Shown piece after piece: positions 8,907 through 17,657 of a DNA stretch of 56,077 nt (position 1 is the first letter of the stretch; each line of letters starts with the position of its first letter). Origin of the DNA: Planctomycetota bacterium (GTDB taxonomy: Bacteria; Planctomycetota; JACQVV01; JASMLP01). The stretch is from assembly GCA_030748635.1 (NCBI GenBank), contig JASMLP010000126.1, forward strand, positions 1-56,077, read 5' to 3'. The notes below the pieces were generated by a model. That model worked only from the letters and a program-made list of their open reading frames with translations. It made no database searches and was not told the DNA's origin. The translations under genes and the position numbers were made by a program.

Positions 8907-11162
8907 TCAATTTCCCGAAGTGAAAGTGGAAACAGGCATCACGATCCAACTCTCAGCAGAACGCCACAAGATGTCCCCGAATTCCTGGTAATCTTCGGGC
9001 TCCACACGCACCTGAAGAGCCAGATAGGACCCCCGAAGCCTCCTCCCAGGAACCTCCACCCCCTTCTCGGCCTCCGAACCCAACTCGAGCATCTCACCGA
9101 AAGGAATCTCCGAAACTTCGAGCCTCTTTCCGGAAGCGTCCTGAAAAACACCCCCCAGAATATCTCTTCCGCAAAGATTGAAAAGACGAACCGTTCCCGC
9201 ATCCGAAAATAGGACCCGAACCGGACCCGATAACCTCACACCGCTCATCGATGCGAAAATCCATCGGACCCCCCAATCCAGAGGCACCCGCTCCATTCCA
9301 TCAGGAGTTTGGGTGAACGTGGCCGTTTCGAGATGAGAAGCGTCAAAACCGACCGGCCACCCACGGCCCCCCACGCTCTCTCCTCCACGGCCCCCAGTGG
9401 GTCGACCCATTTGAAACATTTTCAGCGATCGCCCCCACCCATCGGGACCGACTTCACGTATCACCAGAAAGTCGCCTACCACCGCATTCATCGGCGGTCC
9501 CCACGAAAGATTGGCCCCGAACGCGAGAAACGCCACAACACCGAACAGGCCGACTCGAACCGAAGGCCGGGCCAACCGCCATATCCCCCAAGGAAAGACG
9601 ACCAATAGGGTCATCAAGTAGGACAGCAGTAAAACCTGCCCTCTCCAACGGATCTCTTCGTCCCACTCGACCGGACCGAATCGTCGATAAGCTTCCTTTG
9701 AAATCGCGGGAACTCGAGGAGGTCCCATCGGACTCAATCCATCCAACCGTTTCGAAAGAATCTCCCAGGCAGTTTCGAGAACCGTAGCCTCATGAGACTC
9801 GGGCCGATGCCGATACACCACGCCACCCCCCAACCCTCTTCGAAACAAAATCGACGATTTCAATCCGGGCAACATCAACTGCTGATCCTTCCCGATCCGG
9901 AATCGGTCAAGCCCGTATCGAGTGCGGTCCGGTTCCCCAAAAACTTCCGCGGCAAACGAGCCGAGGTGAAGAACCCATCGTTCACCAACTACCAGTTGCC
10001 CACCCTGTTCAACCCATTGGACCAAAGGGCCTCCTACATCTCCTTCGTAAGAATCCGGAGCCGCCACCACGACCAGACGATCCAGCAGAGCAAACCCCTC
10101 GGAGACCGGAGGCAAAAACAACAGACGCACGCTGCGTTCCCCCGGATGCGTGGGAGGCAAGAACAGACGATCTTCTCCCGACGAAGCGATGAGTCCGGTA
10201 AGTCGAGTGCCTTCTTGAATCCGCTCGAGCGGAGGAGCCAGAGTCCGGGCAAGCTCCGATCCCCCTGCCCGCAAAACCACCCGTACCCGACTCGATGATC
10301 GAATCGGACGAACCAGCAAAATCACCCGGCGATGGGATCTCGAAGGAACCACAACCGGTTGCTCCACCACTTGGCCCGCAACCGTTTCGACCAGGACCTT
10401 TCCTTCAACTCCCGAACTCCCTCCCGAAACCACCACCTCCAGAGGCAACACACAACCGGCACGAAACAGTCCTCCGGTCATCCATCGGAGCCCCTGAATC
10501 CCCCCTCGTTCATTTTCTTGCCTCTGCCCGGAGTCCCCGGCCCCATCCGGAAGTATCCAACTCCTCCCAGGGACCGTCTCGGACGACGGATCCGATATCG
10601 CTCCGAACAGGCGAACCGCGGGACTCCACTCCATCATTCGGGGCGCCCCCCCCTGCCCACCAAACTCCAAAAGCAAATAGTGCGTCCAAGGGAAAAGAGC
10701 GGAACTTCCAAGAACCACCCCAACCCAGACAGCGCCCATTGCTCGACGTCGGCGGGGAGACGTGCCCTCCATCAACCAACAGACAGCGCCCGCCAGAAGT
10801 GCCCCCAGTGTGATCAACAGAAGAACAGGTGTCGCTGGGACTCCGGAAAAACGTGACGACAGCACACCGACAGGAAGAGAAAGAACCCAGGACCCGATCA
10901 GAGCGACTCGAAATTCATCCAGAACCAGCGGGGCCAACAAGAAGACGAACAACCAGAAAAGAAAGAGAACAATCCCCGCGGACCAGACCACACCGAAATC
11001 CGGTATCCATCCGACAAGCCCCCCCCCAGAACCCAGGCAAGCCCCGAACAAAAGGGCCTGAATCCAGAGGACAAATACCGGATAAAGAGTTCCTGACCGG
11101 CGCTTCAAGTCCGCATCAGCGTGCGCATTGTCCCGCTCTCGAGGTTGTGTTAGGTTGCTCAT
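8907..11162 (-). CDS. Large multi-pass membrane protein with central extracytoplasmic region
   Basis: A 751-residue protein of no firm family. About five hydrophobic segments fall in residues 25-160 (for example GIVLFLFWLFVFLLAPLVL). A soluble region of about 350 residues follows, then two more membrane segments near 520-562 (LLLSYLMTLLVVFPWGIW), then a soluble C-terminus. The central region contains a strand-helix stretch DRLVVVAAPDSYEG...LVQWVEQGGQLVVGERWVL. This resembles the glutamine-amidotransferase-like fold seen in several bacterial membrane proteins encoded beside ATPases and vWA proteins; that resemblance is an impression only. It is transcribed toward the ExeA-like ATPase. Its ATG lies 3 bp from the divergent start codon at 11166. 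Function unknown. Confidence 0.7.
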   Translation of the reverse strand: MSNLTQPRERDNAHADADLKRRSGTLYPVFVLWIQALLFGACLGSGGGLVGWIPDFGVVWSAGIVLFLFWLFVFLLAPLVLDEFRVALIGSWVLSLPVGVLSSRFSGVPATPVLLLITLGALLAGAVCWLMEGTSPRRRRAMGAVWVGVVLGSSALFPWTHYLLLEFGGQGGAPRMMEWSPAVRLFGAISDPSSETVPGRSWILPDGAGDSGQRQENERGGIQGLRWMTGGLFRAGCVLPLEVVVSGGSSGVEGKVLVETVAGQVVEQPVVVPSRSHRRVILLVRPIRSSSRVRVVLRAGGSELARTLAPPLERIQEGTRLTGLIASSGEDRLFLPPTHPGERSVRLLFLPPVSEGFALLDRLVVVAAPDSYEGDVGGPLVQWVEQGGQLVVGERWVLHLGSFAAEVFGEPDRTRYGLDRFRIGKDQQLMLPGLKSSILFRRGLGGGVVYRHRPESHEATVLETAWEILSKRLDGLSPMGPPRVPAISKEAYRRFGPVEWDEEIRWRGQVLLLSYLMTLLVVFPWGIWRLARPSVRVGLFGVVAFLAFGANLSWGPPMNAVVGDFLVIREVGPDGWGRSLKMFQMGRPTGGRGGESVGGRGWPVGFDASHLETATFTQTPDGMERVPLDWGVRWIFASMSGVRLSGPVRVLFSDAGTVRLFNLCGRDILGGVFQDASGKRLEVSEIPFGEMLELGSEAEKGVEVPGRRLRGSYLALQVRVEPEDYQEFGDILWRSAESWIVMPVSTFTSGN

Positions 11163-11165
11163 CTT

Positions 11166-11819
11166 ATGGAACCATGCACCGAGCAGATCGAAATCGTCAA
11201 GTTGACGGTTGGCCCTTTTCTAGAAAATACCTATATCGTCGCCTGCCGAAAAACCGGCCAAGCCATCCTCATCGACCCAGGCGACGAACCCGAACGGATC
11301 ATAACCGCGATCGATGAAAAGGGTTTCCAGCCCATCCGAATTACCAACACCCACGCTCATCTCGATCACATCGGCGCAGTCGCCGCCATCCAAAAACATT
11401 ACAACATTCCCTTTGCCTTGCACCCAGCGGATCGCCCACTGATCGATATCGCCTCTCAAAGCGCCATGATGTTTGGCCTGCCCGCACCCGAACCTTTTGA
11501 AATCGATGAAGACCTCGACCCGGATATCCCGGTCCAAGTGGGTGAAATCACCTTCCAGGTACTCTTCGTACCTGGACACGCTCCGGGGCACGTAGCTTTT
11601 TTCTCAGAAAAGCATCAGATCGTTTTTTCTGGTGACTGCCTGTTTGCCGGATCGATCGGCCGAACAGACCTTCCCTACTGCGATCACGACACTCTCATGA
11701 AATCCATTCGGGATGTACTTCTCCCCCTCGGAAACGACGTGACGGTGTACCCCGGTCACGAAGCGAACACGACCATCGGCCGTGAACGCGCGACCAACCC
11801 CTTTCTCGTCAACAGTTGA
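11166..11819 (+). CDS. MBL-fold hydrolase, glyoxalase II-like (YcbL type)
   Basis: A 217-residue metallo-beta-lactamase-fold enzyme, cytoplasmic. Metal ligands: THAHLDH at residues 62-68, PGHAPGH near 142, FSGDCLFAGSIGRTDLP near 155 and YPGHEANT near 197. The GDCLFxGSxGRTDLP signature is typical of the short glyoxalase II/YcbL branch, which hydrolyses S-lactoylglutathione-like thioesters or related substrates. It lacks the C-terminal helical glutathione-binding domain of classical GloB, so the exact substrate is uncertain. The start codon is separated by only 3 bp from a divergent start codon, leaving no room for a normal leader unless the promoter lies inside the neighbouring gene. Confidence 0.85.
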   Translation: MEPCTEQIEIVKLTVGPFLENTYIVACRKTGQAILIDPGDEPERIITAIDEKGFQPIRITNTHAHLDHIGAVAAIQKHYNIPFALHPADRPLIDIASQSAMMFGLPAPEPFEIDEDLDPDIPVQVGEITFQVLFVPGHAPGHVAFFSEKHQIVFSGDCLFAGSIGRTDLPYCDHDTLMKSIRDVLLPLGNDVTVYPGHEANTTIGRERATNPFLVNS

Positions 11820-11854
11820 TAAGCCCCACCCAGGCCGATCCCCCACAATGTCGA

Positions 11855-12658
11855 TCAGAGGTTCTGTTCAAGCACCTTTCCAAACGCACCCACCGACGGC
11901 CTTCGATCCTTCACTTCGATTCGGACCGCCTCCTGACAAAGTTGAGCCAGATCCGGCGAAACGCTGGGATCGACCTGCGACAGGGAGGGCACTCCATCCT
12001 GTAAAACTCGCCTTACCCGATCGTGTAACGGATTCCCGGCAAAAGGAAGCGCTCCCGTCAGTATCCGAAAAAGGATGATTCCCAAAGCATAGAGATCGGT
12101 TCCCGGGCCGATCCGATCCCGACTCCCCTCGATCTGTTCGGGAGCCATGTATTCCAAAGTCCCCACACACTGACCCGTCTGGGTGAGCGACGTCTCCCCT
12201 TCAACAGTCCGAGCCAGCCCCAAATCAGACACCTTGGGAATCCCGTTCGAATCGATCAGGATATTGGCCGGTTTCAGATCTCGATGGACAATGCCCCGCT
12301 CGTGAAGAGCCTCGACCCCGCGACAAGCCCCGGCCAACAGACCCAGAAGTTCAATCCGAGTGTGATCGACCGATTCGAACCGGTCTTCAAAAGATCCCCC
12401 CCCAACCCACTCCATGACATAAACCGGAGGGTCTCCCTTCAGATCCACCCAGAGCGGACGAACCACATGAGGATGATCGACCTCCTGAAGTAAACGAACC
12501 TCTCTTTCGAAACGGTAAATGGCTGCGCCCGAAACTTCCTTCCGATCGAAAAACTTGAGGGCTACCAATCCCCCTGAACCTTCTTCCCTCCCCCGATACA
12601 CTCGGCCGTGAGCTCCTCGGCCCACCACTTCACCCACGTGATACGGCCCGACTTTCAT
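11855..12658 (-). CDS. Stand-alone Ser/Thr protein kinase
   Basis: A 267-residue Hanks-type kinase consisting of the catalytic domain only, with no membrane segment or sensor domain. Visible subdomains: glycine loop GRGAHGRVY (residues 13-21), Lys35 in VALKFF, catalytic loop HRDLKPANIL, a DLG in place of the usual DFG, activation segment GTLEYMAPEQ, and DLYALGIILFRILTG. All catalytic residues (K, D, N, metal-binding D) are present, so it should be active; Leu at the DFG Phe position occurs in some kinases. It converges on the MBL-hydrolase gene and diverges from the CobD-like gene. Its substrate cannot be inferred. Confidence 0.9.
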   Translation of the reverse strand: MKVGPYHVGEVVGRGAHGRVYRGREEGSGGLVALKFFDRKEVSGAAIYRFEREVRLLQEVDHPHVVRPLWVDLKGDPPVYVMEWVGGGSFEDRFESVDHTRIELLGLLAGACRGVEALHERGIVHRDLKPANILIDSNGIPKVSDLGLARTVEGETSLTQTGQCVGTLEYMAPEQIEGSRDRIGPGTDLYALGIILFRILTGALPFAGNPLHDRVRRVLQDGVPSLSQVDPSVSPDLAQLCQEAVRIEVKDRRPSVGAFGKVLEQNL

Positions 12659-12815
12659 GGAAATGATCTCCCTGGAACGCCCACGACCTCTGATACCTCC
12701 CGACGAGTTCCAAGCTACGAACCCTGAACCGAACCGTCAATCCAGCAACCACTCTGCCCGAGGAGAATCGCACACCTTCTCACCTTTCGACTTGTTTAGA
12801 GGACCCTCGTCTTCG

Positions 12816-12828
12816 TATCCTGCGCACA
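12816..12828 (+). promoter_or_regulatory. Possible -10 element placing the start at the cobD ATG (leaderless)
   Basis: TATCCT at 12816-12821 is followed by 6 nt and then the ATG at 12828. A TTGTTT lies 18 nt upstream of it. If used, transcription would begin at or next to the A of the start codon. No Shine-Dalgarno is visible before the ATG, which fits. Confidence 0.3.
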
Positions 12829-13859
12829 TGCTACATGGACACGGAGGAAACATTTTTCGGCTTTCCAGGGAGTTGGACACAGAGGTGATCGACTTCTCGG
12901 CCAATGCCAACCCCTTTGGACCCCCTCCCGGATTCACCGAGCACCTGGCCGAACGCATACCGCTGGTAACCCACCTCCCGGAACCGAATGCGGACAGTTT
13001 GCGGAAACGACTCGCAGATCGACACGGTTTCCCACCAGAAAGTCTTTCGATCGGCGCGGGCACCACAGAGTTTATTCACGCTCTGCCTCGAGTCCTCCAG
13101 GCCCGCACCGCCTACATTCCAGGTCGTGCCGCCTATGCAGATTATTCATGTAGCGCCCTCGCAGCAGGAGCCCAAATCATCAAAGAACCCGGCGCGGATA
13201 TCGCTTTCCTGGCCAACCCGGTCAATCCGACCGGTCGACTTCGCACACGATCCGAACTCCAGGAGTTAGCTCGCGAACTGAATGTGAAACTGTTCATCAT
13301 CGATGAAAGTTATCTGGACCTAACCCTGGAAGGACCGACCGAAAGCGTGGCCACGCCACCCCTCCCCGAAGGATTCGCCGTCCTGCGCTCCTTCTCGAAA
13401 AGCCACGGCGTTCCCGGACTGCGCCTGGGAATCCTCATGGCCGAGGAACCGGTCATCAGCCAGGTGGAAGCGGTCAAGCCCCCCTGGACCGTCTCCACAT
13501 TGGCTCAGATAGGCGGACATTTCTTTCTGAATTCATCGATCGATCGCTGGGTCGAATCGACGGCCCGAAAAGCCCTCGAGGAGAGCCGATGGCTTCAGGG
13601 AGAAATTGCGCGCATTCCCGGACTCGTTCCTCAGTCCAGCGCGTGTACGTTCTTTCTCACCCGAATCGAAAACCCGGACTGGGACGCGACCTCCCTGACT
13701 CACCAGCTTTCCAGAAAAGGATTTCTCGTTCGAGACTGCACCAACTTCCGGGGGCTCGGAAACAACCACATTCGGATATCACCCCGAATTCACGAGGAAA
13801 ACCGGAAGCTCCTCCTCGCCCTGGAAACCGCGTTCACCGCCAAACCCGCATCGCGGTAA
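12828..13859 (+). CDS. CobD-like PLP aminotransferase (threonine-phosphate decarboxylase / HisC family)
   Basis: A 343-residue fold-type I PLP enzyme. The opening HGGNIFRLSRELD...IDFSANANPFGPP matches L-threonine-O-3-phosphate decarboxylase (CobD), which makes the aminopropanol phosphate arm of cobalamin; histidinol-phosphate aminotransferase is the near relative. Other motifs: YIPGRAAYADY, LANPVNPTGRL, IIDESYLDL, and SFSKSHGVPGLRLG with the PLP lysine. The C-terminus has an FLVRDC...RISPR segment with the substrate-carboxylate arginine. ATG 12828 is chosen because the conserved sequence starts there; the frame upstream is non-homologous. No other cobalamin gene lies in the window, so CobD is preferred from sequence alone. 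Confidence 0.78.
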   Translation: MLHGHGGNIFRLSRELDTEVIDFSANANPFGPPPGFTEHLAERIPLVTHLPEPNADSLRKRLADRHGFPPESLSIGAGTTEFIHALPRVLQARTAYIPGRAAYADYSCSALAAGAQIIKEPGADIAFLANPVNPTGRLRTRSELQELARELNVKLFIIDESYLDLTLEGPTESVATPPLPEGFAVLRSFSKSHGVPGLRLGILMAEEPVISQVEAVKPPWTVSTLAQIGGHFFLNSSIDRWVESTARKALEESRWLQGEIARIPGLVPQSSACTFFLTRIENPDWDATSLTHQLSRKGFLVRDCTNFRGLGNNHIRISPRIHEENRKLLLALETAFTAKPASR

Positions 13860-14033
13860 TTCAGAGCCGACCCGAAACGACAGGGCGCCTCCCAGCGATC
13901 CCCCTCGCTTCAATCCCTCAGCCTCTGGAAACCACCAAAACCGGGGACATCGGAAGAAAGCCGTGATAGCATTGGGTCTTCGTTCTCCATGTTTTTTCAC
14001 GTTCCCTTCGAGCCCTTCAAGTAAGGAGTATCC

Positions 14034-15278
14034 ATGCCCTGGTGGTGGGTGGTTCCAGCCGCAATTGGTGGTTACTACTTAGCCAAAGAGATCCTCGAAG
14101 AGGAGCCAGCAGAAAACTCCAAGCCGAAGTCCGCCGCTGGAGAATCCACGCAACCTCTTCCCCGGTGGAGTGGGGAAATCGAGCCCCTCACATGGCAGGA
14201 GTTCGTCCAGCGTCATGGCGACTCCCTGATTCCCTCCTCCCCGCAGCCCTCCTCTCCCCCCGACTTTCAGCCCATCGATTCTTCCGGGCGTACGCGCTCT
14301 TCGATCCGAACCGTCTTCCAGCGTCTCTTCGTTCCGGTTTCTATTCTTCTCCTGGTCGGACTGGTCGTCCTCGATGCCACCGGATCACTAGCGTGGTCAC
14401 TCGTCTGGGGAGGACTCATCGGATACGGAACCAACTGGCTCGCCATTCAGATGCTCTTCCATCCCCGCGAGCCACGTCCCCTCTTCCGCTGGCGTGGAGT
14501 TCTCGCTTCCCGCAAAGAAGAGATCACCCTGCAAGTCACCCACGGAGTGGTAGACCACCTCTTCAATGAGGAGATCGTCCAGGAATTTCTCTCCCGAAAC
14601 GATGTCCTGGGACGCCTTTCCAAGGAGAGTCGGGACCATCTCCGACACAAACTGGACCAGAGTGACTTCCGACGCGATATCCACCACCTGGTCCTCGGGT
14701 GGATTCTGAAGATTCTTCAAAACTCTGAATTTCGAAGCACCATGACCCGCGCACTGCGAGAACGGATCGATCGGTGGGCGGGGCAAGACGTTCGGGGCCG
14801 ACTGGCTTCTCTGGCCGCACTCTGGTGGGAACCCCGACTCCAACGTGAAATCTCCAGCCTGCTCGACAACGCCCCTGAAATCGTGGACCAGATTCGTAGC
14901 CAGATCGACCGATCTCTCGATGAATTGCCACAAATTCTGGAACAAGACCGAGAAACCCTTGAGCGAGGTCTCTCTCGAAGCTTTCTCTTCGCTCTCCAAC
15001 GCCTCAATATCAGCCGAGTCATCCAGGAAAGACTCCAGACGGTCACAGACGATTCGATCGAGAACTGGATCATGGGAACAGCCTACCGGGAACTCTCACT
15101 CATCAACCTGCTCGGAGGACTGCTCGGGATCGCTGGCGGATTAGTCATCGTTCGCCCCGACCTCGGTCTATTTCTTGGATTGACTCTGGCCATGATGGCC
15201 GCTCTCGACGAAACTTTGAATCGTAGGCAACGCCGTAAATCCTCGAAGTCCCGCTACAACGAGAGTCCGCCATCGTGA
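14034..15278 (+). CDS. DUF445 family membrane protein
   Basis: A 414-residue membrane protein. It starts with MPWWWVVPAAIGGYYLAKEIL, then a Pro/Ser-rich linker, then at about residues 98-135 a membrane pair ending in the DUF445 hallmark GGLIGYGTNWLAIQMLFHP. A long helical region (residues 150-360) follows, and a final membrane segment (LLGGLLGIAGGLVIV...LGLFLGLTLAMMAAL) precedes a basic tail. DUF445 proteins (YheB and relatives) are widespread with no settled role. GGAG precedes the ATG by 6 nt. Its stop overlaps the GTG start of the next kinase gene (GTGA), so the two are translationally coupled. Confidence 0.85.
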   Translation: MPWWWVVPAAIGGYYLAKEILEEEPAENSKPKSAAGESTQPLPRWSGEIEPLTWQEFVQRHGDSLIPSSPQPSSPPDFQPIDSSGRTRSSIRTVFQRLFVPVSILLLVGLVVLDATGSLAWSLVWGGLIGYGTNWLAIQMLFHPREPRPLFRWRGVLASRKEEITLQVTHGVVDHLFNEEIVQEFLSRNDVLGRLSKESRDHLRHKLDQSDFRRDIHHLVLGWILKILQNSEFRSTMTRALRERIDRWAGQDVRGRLASLAALWWEPRLQREISSLLDNAPEIVDQIRSQIDRSLDELPQILEQDRETLERGLSRSFLFALQRLNISRVIQERLQTVTDDSIENWIMGTAYRELSLINLLGGLLGIAGGLVIVRPDLGLFLGLTLAMMAALDETLNRRQRRKSSKSRYNESPPS

Positions 15279-17641
15279 CCGAAGAAGCTCACCCCCATAC
15301 CAACTGGACCGAATACGAAGATCTCGTAGGTCGCAACCTAGGCTCTTGTCGCATCGAAAAGTTGCTGGGCCGGGGGGGCATGGGAGCTGTCTTCCACGGC
15401 ACTCATGAAATCCTGAACAAGCAGGTCGCCATCAAGGTTCTCGCTCCAGAGTCGATGGCCGACTCCACTCATGTCGAACGATTCCTGCGAGAAGCCCGTG
15501 CCATCGCTCGTATCGATCACCCCAATGTTGTGGCCGTTTACGATGTCTATTTTGACGATCAGGTTCACGGAATCATCATGCAGTTGGTTCAAGGAGAAGA
15601 TCTGGGAACTCGACTCCGGCGGGAAGGAGAGTTTCCTGTCTACAACGCACTCCACTACTGTGCCCAGGCAGCCCTCGGACTCGAAGCCGCTCACGAGATG
15701 GGCATTCTCCATCGCGACATGAAGCCCGGCAATCTTCTCGTCGATGCCGAGGATCACTTACTCGTTTCAGATTTCGGACTGGCTCATAACTGCCAGGACG
15801 ACATCGGCCTGACCAAAACCGGCTCGACGGTCGGTACCGCGCATTACATCTCTCCGGAACAAGCCCAAGGACTCGGCGCGGACGAACGATCAGATATCTA
15901 TTCCCTCGGCTGCACCCTGTTCACGATTCTAGCTGGGCGTAACCCGTACTCCGGAGATACGCCTGTCGCGGTCGCCATGGCCCACGTCGACGCGGAGATC
16001 CCCAACCTGGGCCGATTGCGGCCTGACCTCCCCACACCCGTAGTAGACATCGTACGGGACATGATGGCCAAAAACCCGATCGATCGTCCGCAAAGTGCCG
16101 CGGAAGCCTCGACCCTGCTGGAGGGACTCAAGACAGCTAAAACTTCCGCCAGCGGCGCCAACCGTTCTCTGTCCAAACGCAAGTCCTCCGCATCTGCCCG
16201 ACGATCCCCAACCGGGTCTCATCGATCCAGGCGCACCACTGGCCCCGGAGTTCGCAAGAACCGAAGCGCTAGCGGAGTCCGATCGGGCGGTGCGAGGAGA
16301 AAATCAACGCCCGGCACCCCCCAGTGGGTACCGCTCCTGATCGGCGCCCTTATCCTCATCGTCGGCCTGTTTCTCGCTTTTCGAAGCCTTTCAAAGTCTT
16401 CCCCATCCGCTCCCGACAATAAAACAGATAAATCGTCCAGTTCCCGAAAAAACAGAACATTCCAACGAGCGCTCCAGGCGTATGAAACCGGCCGTCTCAA
16501 CGAAGCGCGTAAAGGCTTCCTCCAAATAGAACCCAACAACAAACGATACGGACTCGCTCGCGCCTACGCCGGTCGCGCATCGTACGCACTGAAACAACAT
16601 CAACAGGGCCTCGAGTTGCTTCAGGAGTCAGCCTCTTCCGGGTCTGCTCCGGAGTGGACGGAACTCTACCTCGGACTCTGTCTCGCTGCGCTGCAACGAA
16701 CCGACGACGCCCTCACACACATCGACCGTATTGCCGACCACCCCGACCTTCGCCTGCAAGCCCTCCCGATTCGAATCGACCTCGCGCTGCAGAAAAACAA
16801 CCTGACTCTGGCACTATCGGATGCCTCCCAACTGCGACGCCTCAAGGCTTCCGATGCCCAGGAGAAACTCGCCACGGTACACAAAACGATTCAAGAACAA
16901 GGGGCCACGATCCTCCAAAACGGACAGTGGGAAAAAGCCTGTGAACTAGGGTCCGCTTGGATCCGGGCAGATCCAAACTTCTATTTTGGTTATCTGCTAC
17001 GCGGCATGGGACTCGATCGCAAAGGGAAAAACGAAGAAGCGCTCAAACTCTTGGGGAAAGCGATTCAGATCGGCCCTCGATCACTTCATATCGAATACGG
17101 TTACTATCACCGAGGGTTTTTACTTCTTCGAAAGCATCGCTACCGTTCCGCTCTTCGGGACTTTCAGGACGTGATCAAACAACGCCCCATCCAGGAGTCC
17201 CCCGCCTCGATTCTCCTTCCTCTAGGCCTGGCCTACCTGGGTGCCGGACAAACCCAGGAAGCCTACTGGACCTTATCGGCGGCTCAGCTTCTAGGCCCCC
17301 CCCAATGGAACAAAAGCCATCAGCGATCGATCCAGAAAAATCTGAAAACAGTCCAGCAACAGATCGGATCCGATCGACCGGCGACCTTCGATGAAATACA
17401 AAATTTGCTACGAACAGAAATTGTCGTCGTCTCCTCGTCTCCCTCGAAAAACGGCCTCAAGAAAGGAGACATCATCCTTGATATCCGTGGAACCGAGGTC
17501 CGTTCGATCCTCGAATTACAACAAGCAGCTCGTTCTCAAAAGGGGCCCATTTCTGGACGTGTACGTCGCAAGAGTCAAATTATTGAAGTCACCCTGCCAG
17601 GCAAAATTAGTGTCAGAACTCAACTCCAATTGATTCGCTGA
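15275..17641 (+). CDS. Membrane Ser/Thr kinase with TPR and PDZ domains
   Basis: A 788-residue protein starting at GTG within a GTGA overlap. Order: kinase domain about 25-285 (GRGGMGAVF, VAIKVLAPE, HRDMKPGNLL, SDFGLA, GTAHYISPEQ, DIYSLGCTLF); a Ser/Arg-rich basic linker about 290-345; one membrane segment about 348-370 (WVPLLIGALILIVGLFLAF); TPR-like helices about 385-700; and a C-terminal PDZ-like module about 705-785 (NGLKKGDIILDIRGTEVRSILELQQ). The kinase is cytoplasmic and the TPR-PDZ part is on the other side of the membrane, suggesting a receptor that binds proteins or exposed C-termini. Catalytic residues are intact. Coupled to the DUF445 gene, which suggests a shared membrane role. 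Confidence 0.93.
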   Translation: MTEEAHPHTNWTEYEDLVGRNLGSCRIEKLLGRGGMGAVFHGTHEILNKQVAIKVLAPESMADSTHVERFLREARAIARIDHPNVVAVYDVYFDDQVHGIIMQLVQGEDLGTRLRREGEFPVYNALHYCAQAALGLEAAHEMGILHRDMKPGNLLVDAEDHLLVSDFGLAHNCQDDIGLTKTGSTVGTAHYISPEQAQGLGADERSDIYSLGCTLFTILAGRNPYSGDTPVAVAMAHVDAEIPNLGRLRPDLPTPVVDIVRDMMAKNPIDRPQSAAEASTLLEGLKTAKTSASGANRSLSKRKSSASARRSPTGSHRSRRTTGPGVRKNRSASGVRSGGARRKSTPGTPQWVPLLIGALILIVGLFLAFRSLSKSSPSAPDNKTDKSSSSRKNRTFQRALQAYETGRLNEARKGFLQIEPNNKRYGLARAYAGRASYALKQHQQGLELLQESASSGSAPEWTELYLGLCLAALQRTDDALTHIDRIADHPDLRLQALPIRIDLALQKNNLTLALSDASQLRRLKASDAQEKLATVHKTIQEQGATILQNGQWEKACELGSAWIRADPNFYFGYLLRGMGLDRKGKNEEALKLLGKAIQIGPRSLHIEYGYYHRGFLLLRKHRYRSALRDFQDVIKQRPIQESPASILLPLGLAYLGAGQTQEAYWTLSAAQLLGPPQWNKSHQRSIQKNLKTVQQQIGSDRPATFDEIQNLLRTEIVVVSSSPSKNGLKKGDIILDIRGTEVRSILELQQAARSQKGPISGRVRRKSQIIEVTLPGKISVRTQLQLIR

Positions 17642-17657
17642 CCGGAGCCTTTTACCC

